Positions 26,437 through 35,289 of a stretch of DNA of 64,000 bases are shown piece by piece (position 1 is the first letter of the stretch; each line of letters starts with the position of its first letter). The translations under genes and the position numbers were made by a program. This DNA is from Methylorubrum populi (GTDB lineage: Bacteria; Pseudomonadota; Alphaproteobacteria; Rhizobiales; Beijerinckiaceae): positions 631,961 through 695,960 of the forward strand of contig JAQIIU010000003.1 of assembly GCA_036946625.1 (NCBI GenBank). Direction: 5' to 3'. The notes under the pieces were generated by a model. That model searched no databases, was not told the origin of the DNA, and worked only from the letters and a program-made list of their open reading frames with translations.

Positions 26437-26894
26437 GCCGGAACGCTCCCGATTGCATCGGGCCGGCCTGGCTTCGGCCGCCCGATTTTGATGACTCTAC
26501 GTAACTTCGCCCGTAAGCTGAACCCGGATGGGCCGCACGCCTTTCGGTACGGTCCGCCCGGCTTCAGCGAATTCGCGAGAAATTCCGAGAAATCCCATGA
26601 AACGCCAACGGAGGTTGTCGATTTTGCCGCATGAACGTTCCGCGAACGGAAATGTCCAGCAAACTGAAAACTCCCTTCGCCAGCAGGTAGGCCCTTGCTT
26701 TTCGTATGCACTTCATGGTGATGCTGCGGCTAGGCTAAACCACAGCGATACGGTTGCCTCCCGATGCCTCTCTGCGGTTCACTCCGGCAGTAGAAGCTCT
26801 CCAGGGCACCCGAAGTTGCAGTCCAGAACTCCAGCGCCGCCGACCTGAGGTCCTTGGGTCGGTCCGCGACATCGAACAGGGACCGTGCCGTAAG
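26437..26894. other. intergenic region upstream of the XRE regulator
   Basis: About 460 bases, lower in GC than most of the window. It holds promoters for the ABM gene (minus strand) and probably the XRE gene (plus strand). A GAAC-N7-GAAC match lies at 26633-26647, the reverse of the LexA box form, but it is far from both starts. No gene is seen. Confidence 0.4.
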
Positions 26895-27311
26895 ATGATG
26901 CCGAAACAGACAACCGATGTCGACCGCCTCGTCGGACTCCGGATCACCGCGTTGCGCAAGGCACGCGGCCTGAGCCAGACCGCGCTCGGGACCGCGGTGG
27001 GCGTGACCTTCCAGCAGGTCCAGAAATACGAGAAGGGTCAGAACCGCGTCGGCGCCGGTCGCCTGCGCGAGATCGCCCGGCTCCTCGAAGTGCCGGTCTC
27101 GGCCTTCTTCGAGGAGGGCGACGGCGCCGCCGCCCAGGAGCAGACGGAGGTGTTCGGCTTCCTGCGCGCCCACGGCGCCGTCGACCTGCTGCGTGCCTTC
27201 GCCTCGATCGAGGACGACCAGATGCGCCGCGAGGTTCTGGCGCTCGTGCGCAGCGCCGCCCGCCTCGGCCGCAAGAAGGACGCGGTCATGGACGTACCCC
27301 TGGACGCGTAG
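26895..27311 (+). CDS. XRE family helix-turn-helix regulator
   Basis: A 138-aa protein (ATGATG start). An N-terminal HTH_3 domain, GLRITALRKARGLSQTALGTAVGVTFQQVQKYEKGQNRV, is followed by a dimerisation segment. The VTFQQVQKYEKG helix is shared with alphaproteobacterial SinR/CtrA-adjacent XRE regulators that bind short palindromes. It is monocistronic with a stem-loop after its stop. Its target is unknown; the adjacent genes (ABM, cobB) are convergent or divergent and give no clue. Confidence 0.88.
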   Translation: MMPKQTTDVDRLVGLRITALRKARGLSQTALGTAVGVTFQQVQKYEKGQNRVGAGRLREIARLLEVPVSAFFEEGDGAAAQEQTEVFGFLRAHGAVDLLRAFASIEDDQMRREVLALVRSAARLGRKKDAVMDVPLDA

Positions 27312-27314
27312 CGG

Positions 27315-27343
27315 CCGCGGAGCCGGACGGGCCGGCTCCGCGG
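27315..27343. terminator. hairpin between the XRE gene and cobB
   Basis: A 12-bp perfect stem CCGCGGAGCCGG / CCGGCTCCGCGG with a 5-base loop, four bases after the XRE stop. It lacks a T-run but sits where a terminator for the plus-strand gene is expected. Confidence 0.5.
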
Positions 27344-27430
27344 CACCGGCTTCCGGGTGCCTTCACCCGCGCGCTGTCGCGCCTTTCGCCCCATTCGCTC
27401 GTTCGCCCTCACCGGGCCGGTGCGGCTGCG

Positions 27431-28756
27431 TCACGGTCCCGTCGCGTCCGCGATCAGGTGGAAGAAGCTGCCGGTGACGTGGCCGCGGCGGTGGCCGGCG
27501 AGCCCCAGCGGCGTGCCCTCCGCATCCGTGACCCGTGCCAGGGCGAGGTCGGCCTCCGGGGCCGGCGTCAGCTCGCTCGCGTAGTGGAATTCGTGCCCGA
27601 TCAGGCGCGTGCCCGCGGCCCCGAGCAGCCCGTCGGCGACGAGGCGCGCCACGCGGTAGCCGAGATGGAGCTTGCGCTTCCGGTAGGAGGTCGCCACCGG
27701 CAGCAGGCCCGCCATCGGATGGGTGACGCCCTCGGCATCCTCCAGGCTCGCGCCCAGCACCATGTAGCCGCCGCACTCGCCGTGCACCGGCTTGCCTTGC
27801 GCGAAGCGCCGCAGGCCCGCGAGGAACCGGCTCGCCCCGGCGAGCGTGCCGGCGTGCAGTTCCGGATAGCCGCCCGGCAGCCAGCAGGCGCCGCAATCGC
27901 CGGGCGGTGCCGCGTCGGCGAGGGGCGAGAACGGCACGATCTCGGCGCCGGCCGCGCGCCAGCCCGCGAGCATGTGGGGGTAGAGAAACGAGAAGGCGGC
28001 ATCCCGCGCCACGGCGATCCGCTGGGCCGGCGGCTTCGGCAGGCCTGCGAATGCGGCCGGGGAGCGGCCGGCCGCGGCGGCGAGAATCGCGTCGAGGTCG
28101 AGGCAGGCTTCCGCCAGATCGGCCAGCCGGTCGAGCCGGGCGTGGAGGTCGGCGGTCTCGCCGGCCTGGACCAGGCCGAGATGGCGCTCGGGCAGGACGA
28201 GCCCCGCCTCGCGCGGGAAGGCGCCGAGCACCGGCAGCCCGACCCGCGACAGGCCCGCCTCGACGAGGCGACGATGGCGCGGGCTCGCGACCTTGTTGAG
28301 GATCACGCCGGCGATCCGGATCCGGGCATCGTAGGCGGCGCAGCCGAGCGCGACGGCGGCGGCCGATTGCGCCGCGCCCGACACGTCGAGCACCAGCACC
28401 ACCGGCCAGCCGTAGCGCGCGGCGATGTCGGCATTGGCCCCCGTGCGGCCCTCGCCCGCGACGATGCCGTCGTGCAGCCCCATCGAGCCCTCCGCCACCA
28501 CCAGCGCGGCGTCGCGCGCGGCCAAGCCGGCGCAGGCGTCGAGCAGCGCGTCCGGCATGGCGAAGCTGTCGAGGTTGAGGCTCGGCGCGCCCGTCGCCGC
28601 CTCGTGGAAGGCGGGGTCGATGTAGTCGGGCCCGCATTTGGCGCCGCGCAGGGCCACGCCCCGGCGGCGCAGCGCCCGCATCAGCGCGAGCGTCACCGTG
28701 GTCTTGCCGGAACCGGAGCGCGGCGCCGCGACGAGGAGGCCGGGGGCAGGGGTCAC
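27431..28756 (-). CDS. cobB: cobyrinate a,c-diamide synthase
   Basis: A 441-aa ATP-dependent amidotransferase of vitamin B12 synthesis, which amidates the a and c side chains of (hydrogeno)byrinic acid. An N-terminal P-loop ([30 protein letters not shown]) is followed by a C-terminal GATase_3 domain with the nucleophile Cys in [11 protein letters not shown]. The GTG start overlaps the cobM stop (GTGA), so the two are co-translated. The remaining cob genes are not in the window. Confidence 0.93.
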   Translation of the reverse strand: MTPAPGLLVAAPRSGSGKTTVTLALMRALRRRGVALRGAKCGPDYIDPAFHEAATGAPSLNLDSFAMPDALLDACAGLAARDAALVVAEGSMGLHDGIVAGEGRTGANADIAARYGWPVVLVLDVSGAAQSAAAVALGCAAYDARIRIAGVILNKVASPRHRRLVEAGLSRVGLPVLGAFPREAGLVLPERHLGLVQAGETADLHARLDRLADLAEACLDLDAILAAAAGRSPAAFAGLPKPPAQRIAVARDAAFSFLYPHMLAGWRAAGAEIVPFSPLADAAPPGDCGACWLPGGYPELHAGTLAGASRFLAGLRRFAQGKPVHGECGGYMVLGASLEDAEGVTHPMAGLLPVATSYRKRKLHLGYRVARLVADGLLGAAGTRLIGHEFHYASELTPAPEADLALARVTDAEGTPLGLAGHRRGHVTGSFFHLIADATGP

Positions 28757-29553
28757 CGCGGCGCCTCGTCCGACGTCGCATCCGGGGTGCCGACCGCGCC
28801 GTGGGGCCGGAAGCGGCGGTCGTAATCGGGGGCGTAGAGGGCGCTCTCGCGGAAGTCCGGTGGGTCGAGGGCCGGGCCCACCAGGATCAGCGCGGTGCGC
28901 TCGATCCTTTCCGCCCGCACGCGTTCCGGAAGATCGGCGAGCGTGCCGGTCAGCACCTGCTCGTCGGGCCAGGTCGCGCGGAACACCACCGCGGCGGGAC
29001 AGTCCGGTCCGTAGAAGGGGAGGAGATCGGCGCAAGCCCGCTCGACCACGTGGATCGACAGGTGCAGCGCCAGGGTCGCGCCGGTGGCGGCGAAGGCGGA
29101 GAGCCGCTCCCGCTCCGGCATCGGGCTCGCCCGGCCCGCGGTGCGGGTCAGCACCACCGATTGCGTCAGCCCCGGCACGGTCAGTTCGCGCCGCAGCAGG
29201 GCGGCGGCGGCGGCGAAGGCGGGAACGCCCGGCGTCACCGTGTAGGGAATGCCGAGAGCATCGAGCCGGCGGGTCTGCTCGGCGAGCGCGCTCCAGACCG
29301 AGAGGTCGCCCGAATGCAGCCGCGCCACGTCCCGCCCCCGCGCGTGCGCCCGTTCGATCTCCGCCATGATCGCGTCGAGATCGAGGGGAGCGGTGTCGAC
29401 GATGCGCGCGCCCGGCGGGCACCACGACAGGATCTCGGGGGCGACCAGCGAGCCGGCATGGAGGCAGACGGGGCAGGCGGCGATGCGATCGCGCCCGCGC
29501 ACGGTGATGAGGTCGGCCGCGCCCGGCCCGGCGCCGATGAAATGGACGGTCAT
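28753..29553 (-). CDS. cobM: precorrin-4 C11-methyltransferase
   Basis: A 266-aa SAM-dependent methylase of the tetrapyrrole family: [17 protein letters not shown] at the N-terminus, [30 protein letters not shown] and [13 protein letters not shown]. It methylates precorrin-4 at C-11 in the aerobic cobalamin pathway. It ends inside the cobB start. Upstream, 60 bases separate it from the dnaE stop on the same strand; no cobalamin riboswitch is seen in that gap. Confidence 0.93.
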   Translation of the reverse strand: MTVHFIGAGPGAADLITVRGRDRIAACPVCLHAGSLVAPEILSWCPPGARIVDTAPLDLDAIMAEIERAHARGRDVARLHSGDLSVWSALAEQTRRLDALGIPYTVTPGVPAFAAAAALLRRELTVPGLTQSVVLTRTAGRASPMPERERLSAFAATGATLALHLSIHVVERACADLLPFYGPDCPAAVVFRATWPDEQVLTGTLADLPERVRAERIERTALILVGPALDPPDFRESALYAPDYDRRFRPHGAVGTPDATSDEAPR

Positions 29554-29613
29554 GGGCGCCCGCTTACAGCATCGGACCGGGCGTTGGGGAGAGCGGCGCG
29601 CCCGACGCCGGCC

Positions 29614-32600
29614 TCAGTTCACCTCGACCTGCACGACCCCCGGCACGGCGCGCAGCGCACCCGCCACCTGCGGCGTCGCCTGATAGCGGTCCTTGAGGCG
29701 CACCTCGACCTCGCGATCGCCGCCGTCGAGGATCAGGATCAGCGACACCTCGCCCTCGCCGCGCAGGGTCAGGCGCTGCTGCACCGAACTGAGGGCGCGG
29801 TCGTCGCGCAGGAAGATGCGCATGCCCTTCTGGTGGCGGGCGGCGGCCTGGTCGAGGGGTTCGGCGGCGGTGATGCGGGCGCGCACGTCCTCACCCTCCA
29901 GGTTCGCCTGGATCGTCAGCACCAGCGGACGGCCGGGTTCGAGGATGTCGCGGTACTGGTTGAGACCTTCGGAGAAGATGATCGCCTCGAAATGGCCGGT
30001 CTGGTCCGAGAGGATGACGATGCCGAGCTTGTTGCCGCTCTTGGTGCGCCGCTCCGAGCGGTCGAGCACCGAGGCCGCCACCCGCCCGACGCTGGCCGTG
30101 CCCGCCCGCACGGCCCGGCAGAAATCGGCCCAGGACTGGACCCGCAGCTTTTCGAGGATCGGCCCGTACTCGTCGAGCGGATGGCCCGAGAGGAAGAAGC
30201 CGATGGCGTCGCACTCGCGCTTGAGCTTGTCGGTGTGGGTCCAGAACTCGTGGGGCGGGATGCGCAGGCCCACATCGGCGGACGCGACGCCGCCGAACAT
30301 GTCGGCGATCCCCGAGGTCTCGGCCTCCGCCGCGCCTTGAGCCATCTTCATCATCGGCTCGACCGCGGCCCAGGCCCGCGCCCGGTCGGGCTCGATGCCG
30401 TCGAGGGCGCCCGCCGCGATCAGGTTCTCCAGCGTGCGCTTGTTGACGTGGCGCGGGTTGAGGCGCCGGGCGAAGCAGGCGAGATCCCTGAACGGCCGGG
30501 TCCCGCGCGCGGCGACGATGGATTCCACGGCCGAGCGGCCGACGCCCTTGATCGCGGCGAGCGCGTAGAGGATGCGCCCCTCACGCACGTCGAACACGAC
30601 GCCCGAGGTGTTCACCGACGGCGGCTCCACGGTGATCTTGAGGCGCTGCGCGTCCTGGCGGAATTCGGCGAGCTTGTCGGTGTTGTCGATGTCGAGCGTC
30701 ATGGCCGCGGCCAGGAACTCGACCGGGTAGTTCGCCTTCAGGTAGGCGGTCTGGTAGGTCACCAGGGCGTAGGCCGCCGCGTGGGACTTGTTGAAGCCGT
30801 AATCGGCGAACTTGGCGAGCAGGTCGAAGATCTCGTCCGCCTTGGCCTTGGTCAGCCCGCGCTCGGTGCAGCCCTTGACGAAGCGGTCGCGCTGGGCGTC
30901 CATCTCCGCCTTGATCTTCTTGCCCATGGCGCGGCGGAGCATGTCGGCTTCGCCGAGCGTGTAGCCGGCGAGAACCTTGGCGACCTCCATCACCTGCTCC
31001 TGGTAGACGATGATCCCGAAGGTCTCCTTCAGGATCGGCTCCAGCATCGGGTGCGGGTACCAGCTCGCCTCGTTGCCGGCGTCGCGCCCGAGCTTGCGCT
31101 CGCAATAGACCGGGATGTTGGCCATCGGGCCCGGGCGGTAGAGCGCCACCAGGGCGATGATGTCCTCCAGGCGGTCGGCCTGCATCTCGCACAGCGCCTT
31201 TCGCATGCCGGCCGATTCCACTTGGAACACCGCGACGGTCTCGCCGCGCCCCATCGGCTCGTATGTCTTCGGGTCGTCCAGCGGGATCCGGGCGAGATCG
31301 ACCTCGATGCCGCGCTGCTTGAGCAGGTCGGTGCAGCACCGCAGCATCGTGAGGGTCTTGAGTCCCAAGAAATCGAACTTCACCAGCCCCGCCTGCTCGA
31401 CCCACTTCATGTTGAACTGGGTCACCCGCATGCCGGTCTTCGGGTCTCGGTAGAGCGGCACCAGCTCTTCGAGCGGCCGGTCGCCGATCACCACGCCGGC
31501 GGCGTGGGTCGAGGCGTGGCGGTGCAGGCCCTCCAGCTTCTTCGAGATCTCGATGAGGCGGGCGACGATCGGCTCCTCCCCGATCGCCTGCTGCAGCTTG
31601 GGCTCGCCCTCGATCGCCTGGGCCAGCGTCACGGGGTTGGCCGGGTTCTGCGGCACGAGCTTGGTCAGCTTGTCGACCTGTCCGTAGGGCATCTCCAGCA
31701 CGCGGCCGACGTCGCGCAGCACGCCGCGGGCGAGCAGCGTACCGAAGGTGATGATCTGCCCGACCTGGCCCTCGCCGTAACGCTGCTGCACGTAACGGAT
31801 CACCCGCTCGCGGCCCTCGACGCAGAAGTCGATGTCGAAATCCGGCATCGAGACGCGTTCGGGGTTGAGGAAGCGCTCGAACAGCAGGCCGAAGCGAAGC
31901 GGATCGAGGTCGGTGATGAGGAGGGACCACGCCACCAGCGAGCCGGCGCCCGAGCCGCGGCCCGGCCCGACCGGGATGTCGTGGTCCTTGGCCCACTTGA
32001 TGAAGTCCGAGACGATCAGGAAGTAGCCCGGGAACTTCATCTTGACGATGACGTCGAGCTCGAACTTCAGGCGCGCGCGGTAGTCGTCCTCGGAGAAGCC
32101 CGGGGCGATGCCGTGCTGCTTCAGCCGCAGGTCCAGTCCGGCTTCGGCCTGGCGGCACAGCTCGGTCGGCTCGTCGGCGGCCACCGCCTGCACCGGCGCG
32201 CCTGCGGCTTCGGCGAGCGCTTCGGCCATCGGCGGAGTCTCGCCCGCCGCGACGCTGGCGAAGTTCGGCAGGATCGGCTTGCGGGTGCGCGCCCGGTAGG
32301 AGCAGCGCATGGCGATCTCGACGGTGGCCGAGAGCGCATCCGGCAGGTCGCGAAAAAGCTCCATCGTCTCGGCGCGCGTCGTGAAGGCGTGGCGCGGCGT
32401 CAGCCGGCGGCGGCGCTCGTCCGAGACGAGGCGCCCTTCCGCGATCGCCAGCAGGGCGTCGTGGGCCTCGTAATCGCCGGGCTTGGCGAAGAACGGCTCG
32501 TTCGTGGCGACGATGCCGAGGCCGTGGCCGTCGGCGAGCCGCAGCAGGTCACGCTCGACCGCGCGCTCGTCGTCGAGGCCGTGGCGCTGGATCTCGACGT

Positions 32601-33135
32601 AGAGACGCTCCTCGCCGAAGGCGGTCTTCAGGAATTCGAGGCGCCTGGCGGCCTGGTCGTGCCGCCCGGCGCGGAGCGCCGTGTCGAGCGGACCGGTGAG
32701 GCCGCCGGAGAGCGCGATCAATCCCTCGACGGCACCTTCCAGCGCCGCGACCGCGACCCGCGGCGGCTCGCCGAGCTGCCCGTCGAAATAGGCCCGGCTC
32801 GCGAGCCGCAGCAGGTTGCCGTAGCCGGCCTCGTCCTGAGCCAGCAGCACGATGTTGGCGCAGCCCGCTTGGGACAGGCGCGCCATCGGGTCGGGCGCCT
32901 CGAAGCAGATCGTGAGCTGCAGGCCCGCGATCGGCTGGATGCCGGTGCCGGCGGCCTTCTCCGAGAATTCCAGCGCGCCGAACAGGTTGTTGGTGTCGGT
33001 GAGCGCGAGCGCGGGCTGCCGGTCGGCGGCGGCCGCCTTGACGAGGTCGGCGACCTTCACCCCGCCTTCGAGCAGCGAGTAGGACGAATGGACGTGGAGA
33101 TGGACGAATCCGACTTCTTTGAGCGTGCGCGCCAT
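29614..33135 (-). CDS. dnaE: DNA polymerase III alpha subunit
   Basis: A 1173-aa replicative polymerase. It carries an N-terminal PHP domain (HLHVHSSYSLLEG), then the C-family polymerase core with GPGRGSGAGSLVAW and the catalytic PDFDIDFC. Tandem HhH motifs follow near residue 880 and an OB fold near 1000. The length and domain order are those of housekeeping DnaE1, not the damage-induced DnaE2. The ATG at 33135 gives the normal start (MARTLKEVGFVHLHVH). It precedes cobM on the same strand. Long open frames on the opposite strand are GC-driven shadows. Confidence 0.96.
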   Translation of the reverse strand: MARTLKEVGFVHLHVHSSYSLLEGGVKVADLVKAAAADRQPALALTDTNNLFGALEFSEKAAGTGIQPIAGLQLTICFEAPDPMARLSQAGCANIVLLAQDEAGYGNLLRLASRAYFDGQLGEPPRVAVAALEGAVEGLIALSGGLTGPLDTALRAGRHDQAARRLEFLKTAFGEERLYVEIQRHGLDDERAVERDLLRLADGHGLGIVATNEPFFAKPGDYEAHDALLAIAEGRLVSDERRRRLTPRHAFTTRAETMELFRDLPDALSATVEIAMRCSYRARTRKPILPNFASVAAGETPPMAEALAEAAGAPVQAVAADEPTELCRQAEAGLDLRLKQHGIAPGFSEDDYRARLKFELDVIVKMKFPGYFLIVSDFIKWAKDHDIPVGPGRGSGAGSLVAWSLLITDLDPLRFGLLFERFLNPERVSMPDFDIDFCVEGRERVIRYVQQRYGEGQVGQIITFGTLLARGVLRDVGRVLEMPYGQVDKLTKLVPQNPANPVTLAQAIEGEPKLQQAIGEEPIVARLIEISKKLEGLHRHASTHAAGVVIGDRPLEELVPLYRDPKTGMRVTQFNMKWVEQAGLVKFDFLGLKTLTMLRCCTDLLKQRGIEVDLARIPLDDPKTYEPMGRGETVAVFQVESAGMRKALCEMQADRLEDIIALVALYRPGPMANIPVYCERKLGRDAGNEASWYPHPMLEPILKETFGIIVYQEQVMEVAKVLAGYTLGEADMLRRAMGKKIKAEMDAQRDRFVKGCTERGLTKAKADEIFDLLAKFADYGFNKSHAAAYALVTYQTAYLKANYPVEFLAAAMTLDIDNTDKLAEFRQDAQRLKITVEPPSVNTSGVVFDVREGRILYALAAIKGVGRSAVESIVAARGTRPFRDLACFARRLNPRHVNKRTLENLIAAGALDGIEPDRARAWAAVEPMMKMAQGAAEAETSGIADMFGGVASADVGLRIPPHEFWTHTDKLKRECDAIGFFLSGHPLDEYGPILEKLRVQSWADFCRAVRAGTASVGRVAASVLDRSERRTKSGNKLGIVILSDQTGHFEAIIFSEGLNQYRDILEPGRPLVLTIQANLEGEDVRARITAAEPLDQAAARHQKGMRIFLRDDRALSSVQQRLTLRGEGEVSLILILDGGDREVEVRLKDRYQATPQVAGALRAVPGVVQVEVN

Positions 33136-33340
33136 CGGGTTCTTTTTGCTCGGCCTTGCGTGGCCCGCCAGGATCCCGGTTCGGTGCCGGAGAGTCGATC
33201 CGCTCGAACGGGTTTGATCGCGATATCCACCGGCCATGCCCGGCCTGCATCAGGCCCGGCGGGAAACGCAGCCTCACGTCGGGCAAACGGCGCGATTTCC
33301 CGTGCACGAGCCGATACGGCAAGGAACGAAACGGGATCGC

Positions 33341-33445
33341 TTAATGGATCGGCGCCAAGGCGACCGCCCAGAGCGCGACCGCACCGAAGAGCAGGCCGAA
33401 GGCGGTGAACTCGACGAGGCCGGTGAACAGCACGCGCTTGGTCAT
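33341..33445 (-). CDS. 34-aa single-TM protein, probably SOS-induced
   Basis: It reads MTKRVLFTGLVEFTAFGL..., with two or three basic residues at the N-terminus, then one hydrophobic helix covering almost the rest, and ends APIH. A good Shine-Dalgarno (AGGGAG) lies 8 bases before the ATG. A LexA box sits between a TTTACA -35-like hexamer (33495-33500) and the -10 position, 32 bases before the start. Small SOS-induced inner-membrane proteins in other bacteria block division (SidA in Caulobacter) or depolarise the membrane (TisB in E. coli); this gene has the same size, topology and control. The function is inferred from these features, not from similarity. Confidence 0.65.
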   Translation of the reverse strand: MTKRVLFTGLVEFTAFGLLFGAVALWAVALAPIH

Positions 33446-33805
33446 GGCTTCCACTCCCTGTTGACGGGGCGAGTTTTGTTCTTGTTTTGTTCTGTGTAAA
33501 GACGTGGACGCGCTCGGACCGGCGAGATGGTGAACGATGTGTTGTTGGCGCCACGTCGGCCGCGGGTTCCAGTGCCCATGTGGTACGAAGCGGCAACAGC
33601 GCGCATTTCTCCGACACCCGGATTCGCCTGCCGATTGACAGACGAGAGCCCGCGGGCGCACGCGATGGGCAAGGATCCGCGGCCTCACGAATGCCGGTCG
33701 CCGGGTCCGACGCGGCTTCCGCGGGAGGGCTGGCGGATGCCGGCTCACCCGTGGGCACGACACCGACCCAGCCGACGCCGTTCGGCGCGAGAAGACGTCC
33801 GGATC
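33446..33805. other. divergent region between the 34-aa protein and the glycosyltransferase operon
   Basis: About 360 bases. The part at 33471-33500 is the promoter and LexA box of the small membrane protein. The remainder is open in one frame on the plus strand but shows no glycosyltransferase similarity before the ATG at 33806. It probably includes the promoter of the glycan operon. Confidence 0.5.
33478..33492 (-). promoter_or_regulatory. LexA (SOS) box upstream of the 34-aa membrane protein
   Basis: GTTC-TTGTTTT-GTTC on the plus strand (GAACAAAACAAGAAC on the coding strand) is a near-ideal alphaproteobacterial LexA operator, including the T-rich spacer. It fills the gap between TTTACA (33495-33500) and the expected -10 (33472-33477, AAAACT), exactly where a repressor would block RNA polymerase. 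The window's other GTTC-N7-GTTC matches have less T-rich spacers. Confidence 0.75.
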
Positions 33806-34585
33806 ATGCTGCACGGGAAGACCGTCGTGGTGGTCATGCCCGCCTACAACGCGGCCAGGACCCTGCATCGAACCGTCGCCGAGATCCCTCGGGACGTGGT
33901 CGACGAGGTCATCCTGATCGACGACGCGAGCTCCGACGACACGGCGCGGATCGCCGACGAACTCGGCCTGCGCACGCTCGTGCATCCGAACAACCGCGGC
34001 TACGGCGGCAACCAGAAGACCTGCTACCGGGTCGCGCTGGAGCGGGGCGCCGACATCGTCGTGATGCTCCACCCGGACTACCAGTACGCGCCCCGCCTCG
34101 TCACGGCGATGGCCTCGATGATCGTCTCGGGCGAGTACGACGCGGTGCTGGCCTCGCGCATCCTCGGCAACGGCGCGCTCGCGGGCGGGATGCCGCGCTG
34201 GAAATACGTGGCCAACCGCGGGCTGACCCTCGTGCAGAACCTGCTGATGGGCCAGAAGCTCTCCGAGTACCACACCGGCTACCGCGCCTGGAGCCGCACG
34301 GTGCTGGAGCGGCTGCCGCTGCTGCGCTGCTCGGACGATTTCGTGTTCGACAACCAGATGCTGGCCCAGGCCGTCCATGCCGGCTTCCGCCTCGGCGAGA
34401 TTTCCTGCCCGACGCGCTACTTCCCGGAAGCCTCCTCGATCAATTTCCGCCGCAGCGTCGTCTACGGACTCGGCGTGCTGGGCACCTCCCTCGAATACCG
34501 TGCCCACCGGATGGGCCTGCGCGCCTCGCCGCTGCTGGCGGAGATGCGCTCGGGGCAGCTTCTCGGCGCCGGAACGGGGGAGTGA
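33806..34585 (+). CDS. glycosyltransferase family 2
   Basis: A 259-aa GT-A-fold enzyme: [19 protein letters not shown], the nucleotide-sugar binding [14 protein letters not shown], then [17 protein letters not shown] and [10 protein letters not shown] (the D-x-D region). It resembles dolichol-phosphate-mannose-type and polyprenyl glycosyltransferases with no C-terminal TM. The stop overlaps the region of the next start. With the VTT and DUF2142 proteins it forms a three-gene envelope-glycan operon. The start chosen is the first ATG before the conserved domain. Confidence 0.88.
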   Translation: MLHGKTVVVVMPAYNAARTLHRTVAEIPRDVVDEVILIDDASSDDTARIADELGLRTLVHPNNRGYGGNQKTCYRVALERGADIVVMLHPDYQYAPRLVTAMASMIVSGEYDAVLASRILGNGALAGGMPRWKYVANRGLTLVQNLLMGQKLSEYHTGYRAWSRTVLERLPLLRCSDDFVFDNQMLAQAVHAGFRLGEISCPTRYFPEASSINFRRSVVYGLGVLGTSLEYRAHRMGLRASPLLAEMRSGQLLGAGTGE

Positions 34586-34590
34586 AGACC

Positions 34591-35289
34591 ATGCCGAAGC
34601 GGTTCGATCTCCGCCGCGCGCTCGCGCCCGCGGCCATCCTGCTGGTCGGCCTGTCGGGGGCCGCCGCCGGTCTGCTGGCGCCGGAGGCGGCGGCCTCCGC
34701 CTCGCGGCAGGTCGCGGCGGCCTGCGACGCCGCCGGCCCGGCCGGCTGGGCCCTGCTCGTGGCGATCCAGGTCGCGGTCGCGGCGAGCGGCATCCTGCCG
34801 GCCTCGCTGTTCGGCGTCCTGGCCGGGGCGCTCTACGGGCCGGGGACGGGCTTCGGCCTCGCCGCCGCCGGCACGCTCTTGGGGGCGGGCCTGAGCTTCG
34901 CCCTCGGCCGGGCCTGGGCCGCCCGGCGGCCGCGCCCGGGCAGCAATCGCCTTCGGCAGATCGACGCGATGATCGTGCGGGACGGCTGGCGGGCGGTGTG
35001 CCTGCTGCGGCTCTCGCCGGTCATGCCGTTCGCCCTGACGAGCTGGGCGCTCAGCCTGAGCCGGGTCTCGCCCGCCGCCTACGGCCTCGGCACGCTCGCC
35101 GCCCTGCCCTCGCTGCTCGTCTACGTGGTGACCGGCAGCCTCAGCCGCACGGGTACGGCGGATCTCGCCCGAACCGGATTGTTCGCCCTCGGCGCGGTGG
35201 CGACGCTGATCCTCGCGATCCGTCTGCGGCGCAGCCTCGCGCAGCGGATCGGCGAGCCGGACGCGATCGTCGCGGACCCGGCGGCGTGA
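34591..35289 (+). CDS. VTT-domain (TVP38/DedA-like) membrane protein
   Basis: A 232-aa protein with 5-6 hydrophobic segments. The VTT signature covers VAASGILPASLFGVLAGALYGPGTGFGLAA, LGAGLSFALGRAWAAR and LLRLSPVMPFALTSWALSLS. VTT/DedA proteins are lipid scramblases or carriers; some recycle undecaprenyl phosphate, which would suit a glycan operon. A GTG at 34582 overlapping the previous stop (GTGA) is an alternative start to the ATG at 34591. Its last codons overlap the GTG of the next gene. Confidence 0.82.
   Translation: MPKRFDLRRALAPAAILLVGLSGAAAGLLAPEAAASASRQVAAACDAAGPAGWALLVAIQVAVAASGILPASLFGVLAGALYGPGTGFGLAAAGTLLGAGLSFALGRAWAARRPRPGSNRLRQIDAMIVRDGWRAVCLLRLSPVMPFALTSWALSLSRVSPAAYGLGTLAALPSLLVYVVTGSLSRTGTADLARTGLFALGAVATLILAIRLRRSLAQRIGEPDAIVADPAA

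Noticed and set aside
26633-26647. GAAC-GTTCCGC-GAAC, the reverse form of the LexA box
   Set aside because: The spacer is not AT-rich, and the site is about 200-250 bases from the nearest starts (ABM and XRE genes). One random match is expected in the window, and this is the best candidate for it.
27431-29553. cobB and cobM considered as one fused protein because the reading frame runs on without stops
   Set aside because: The open stretch upstream of cobB is out of frame with cobM. cobM has a clear stop overlapping a GTG that starts a normal CobB N-terminus.
29554-29613. Cobalamin riboswitch before cobM
   Set aside because: The gap to dnaE is only 60 bases and has no B12-box-like sequence, too short for a riboswitch.
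28801-33408. Very long open frame on the plus strand opposite dnaE
   Set aside because: Its translation is Arg/Gly/His/Glu-rich with no family features, and it mirrors codon position 3 of dnaE. It is a GC-driven shadow, as are the long frames opposite nuoL, nuoG and parC.
33341-33445. Calling the 34-aa protein SidA or TisB
   Set aside because: Only size, topology and regulation agree. I cannot show sequence similarity, so no name is given.
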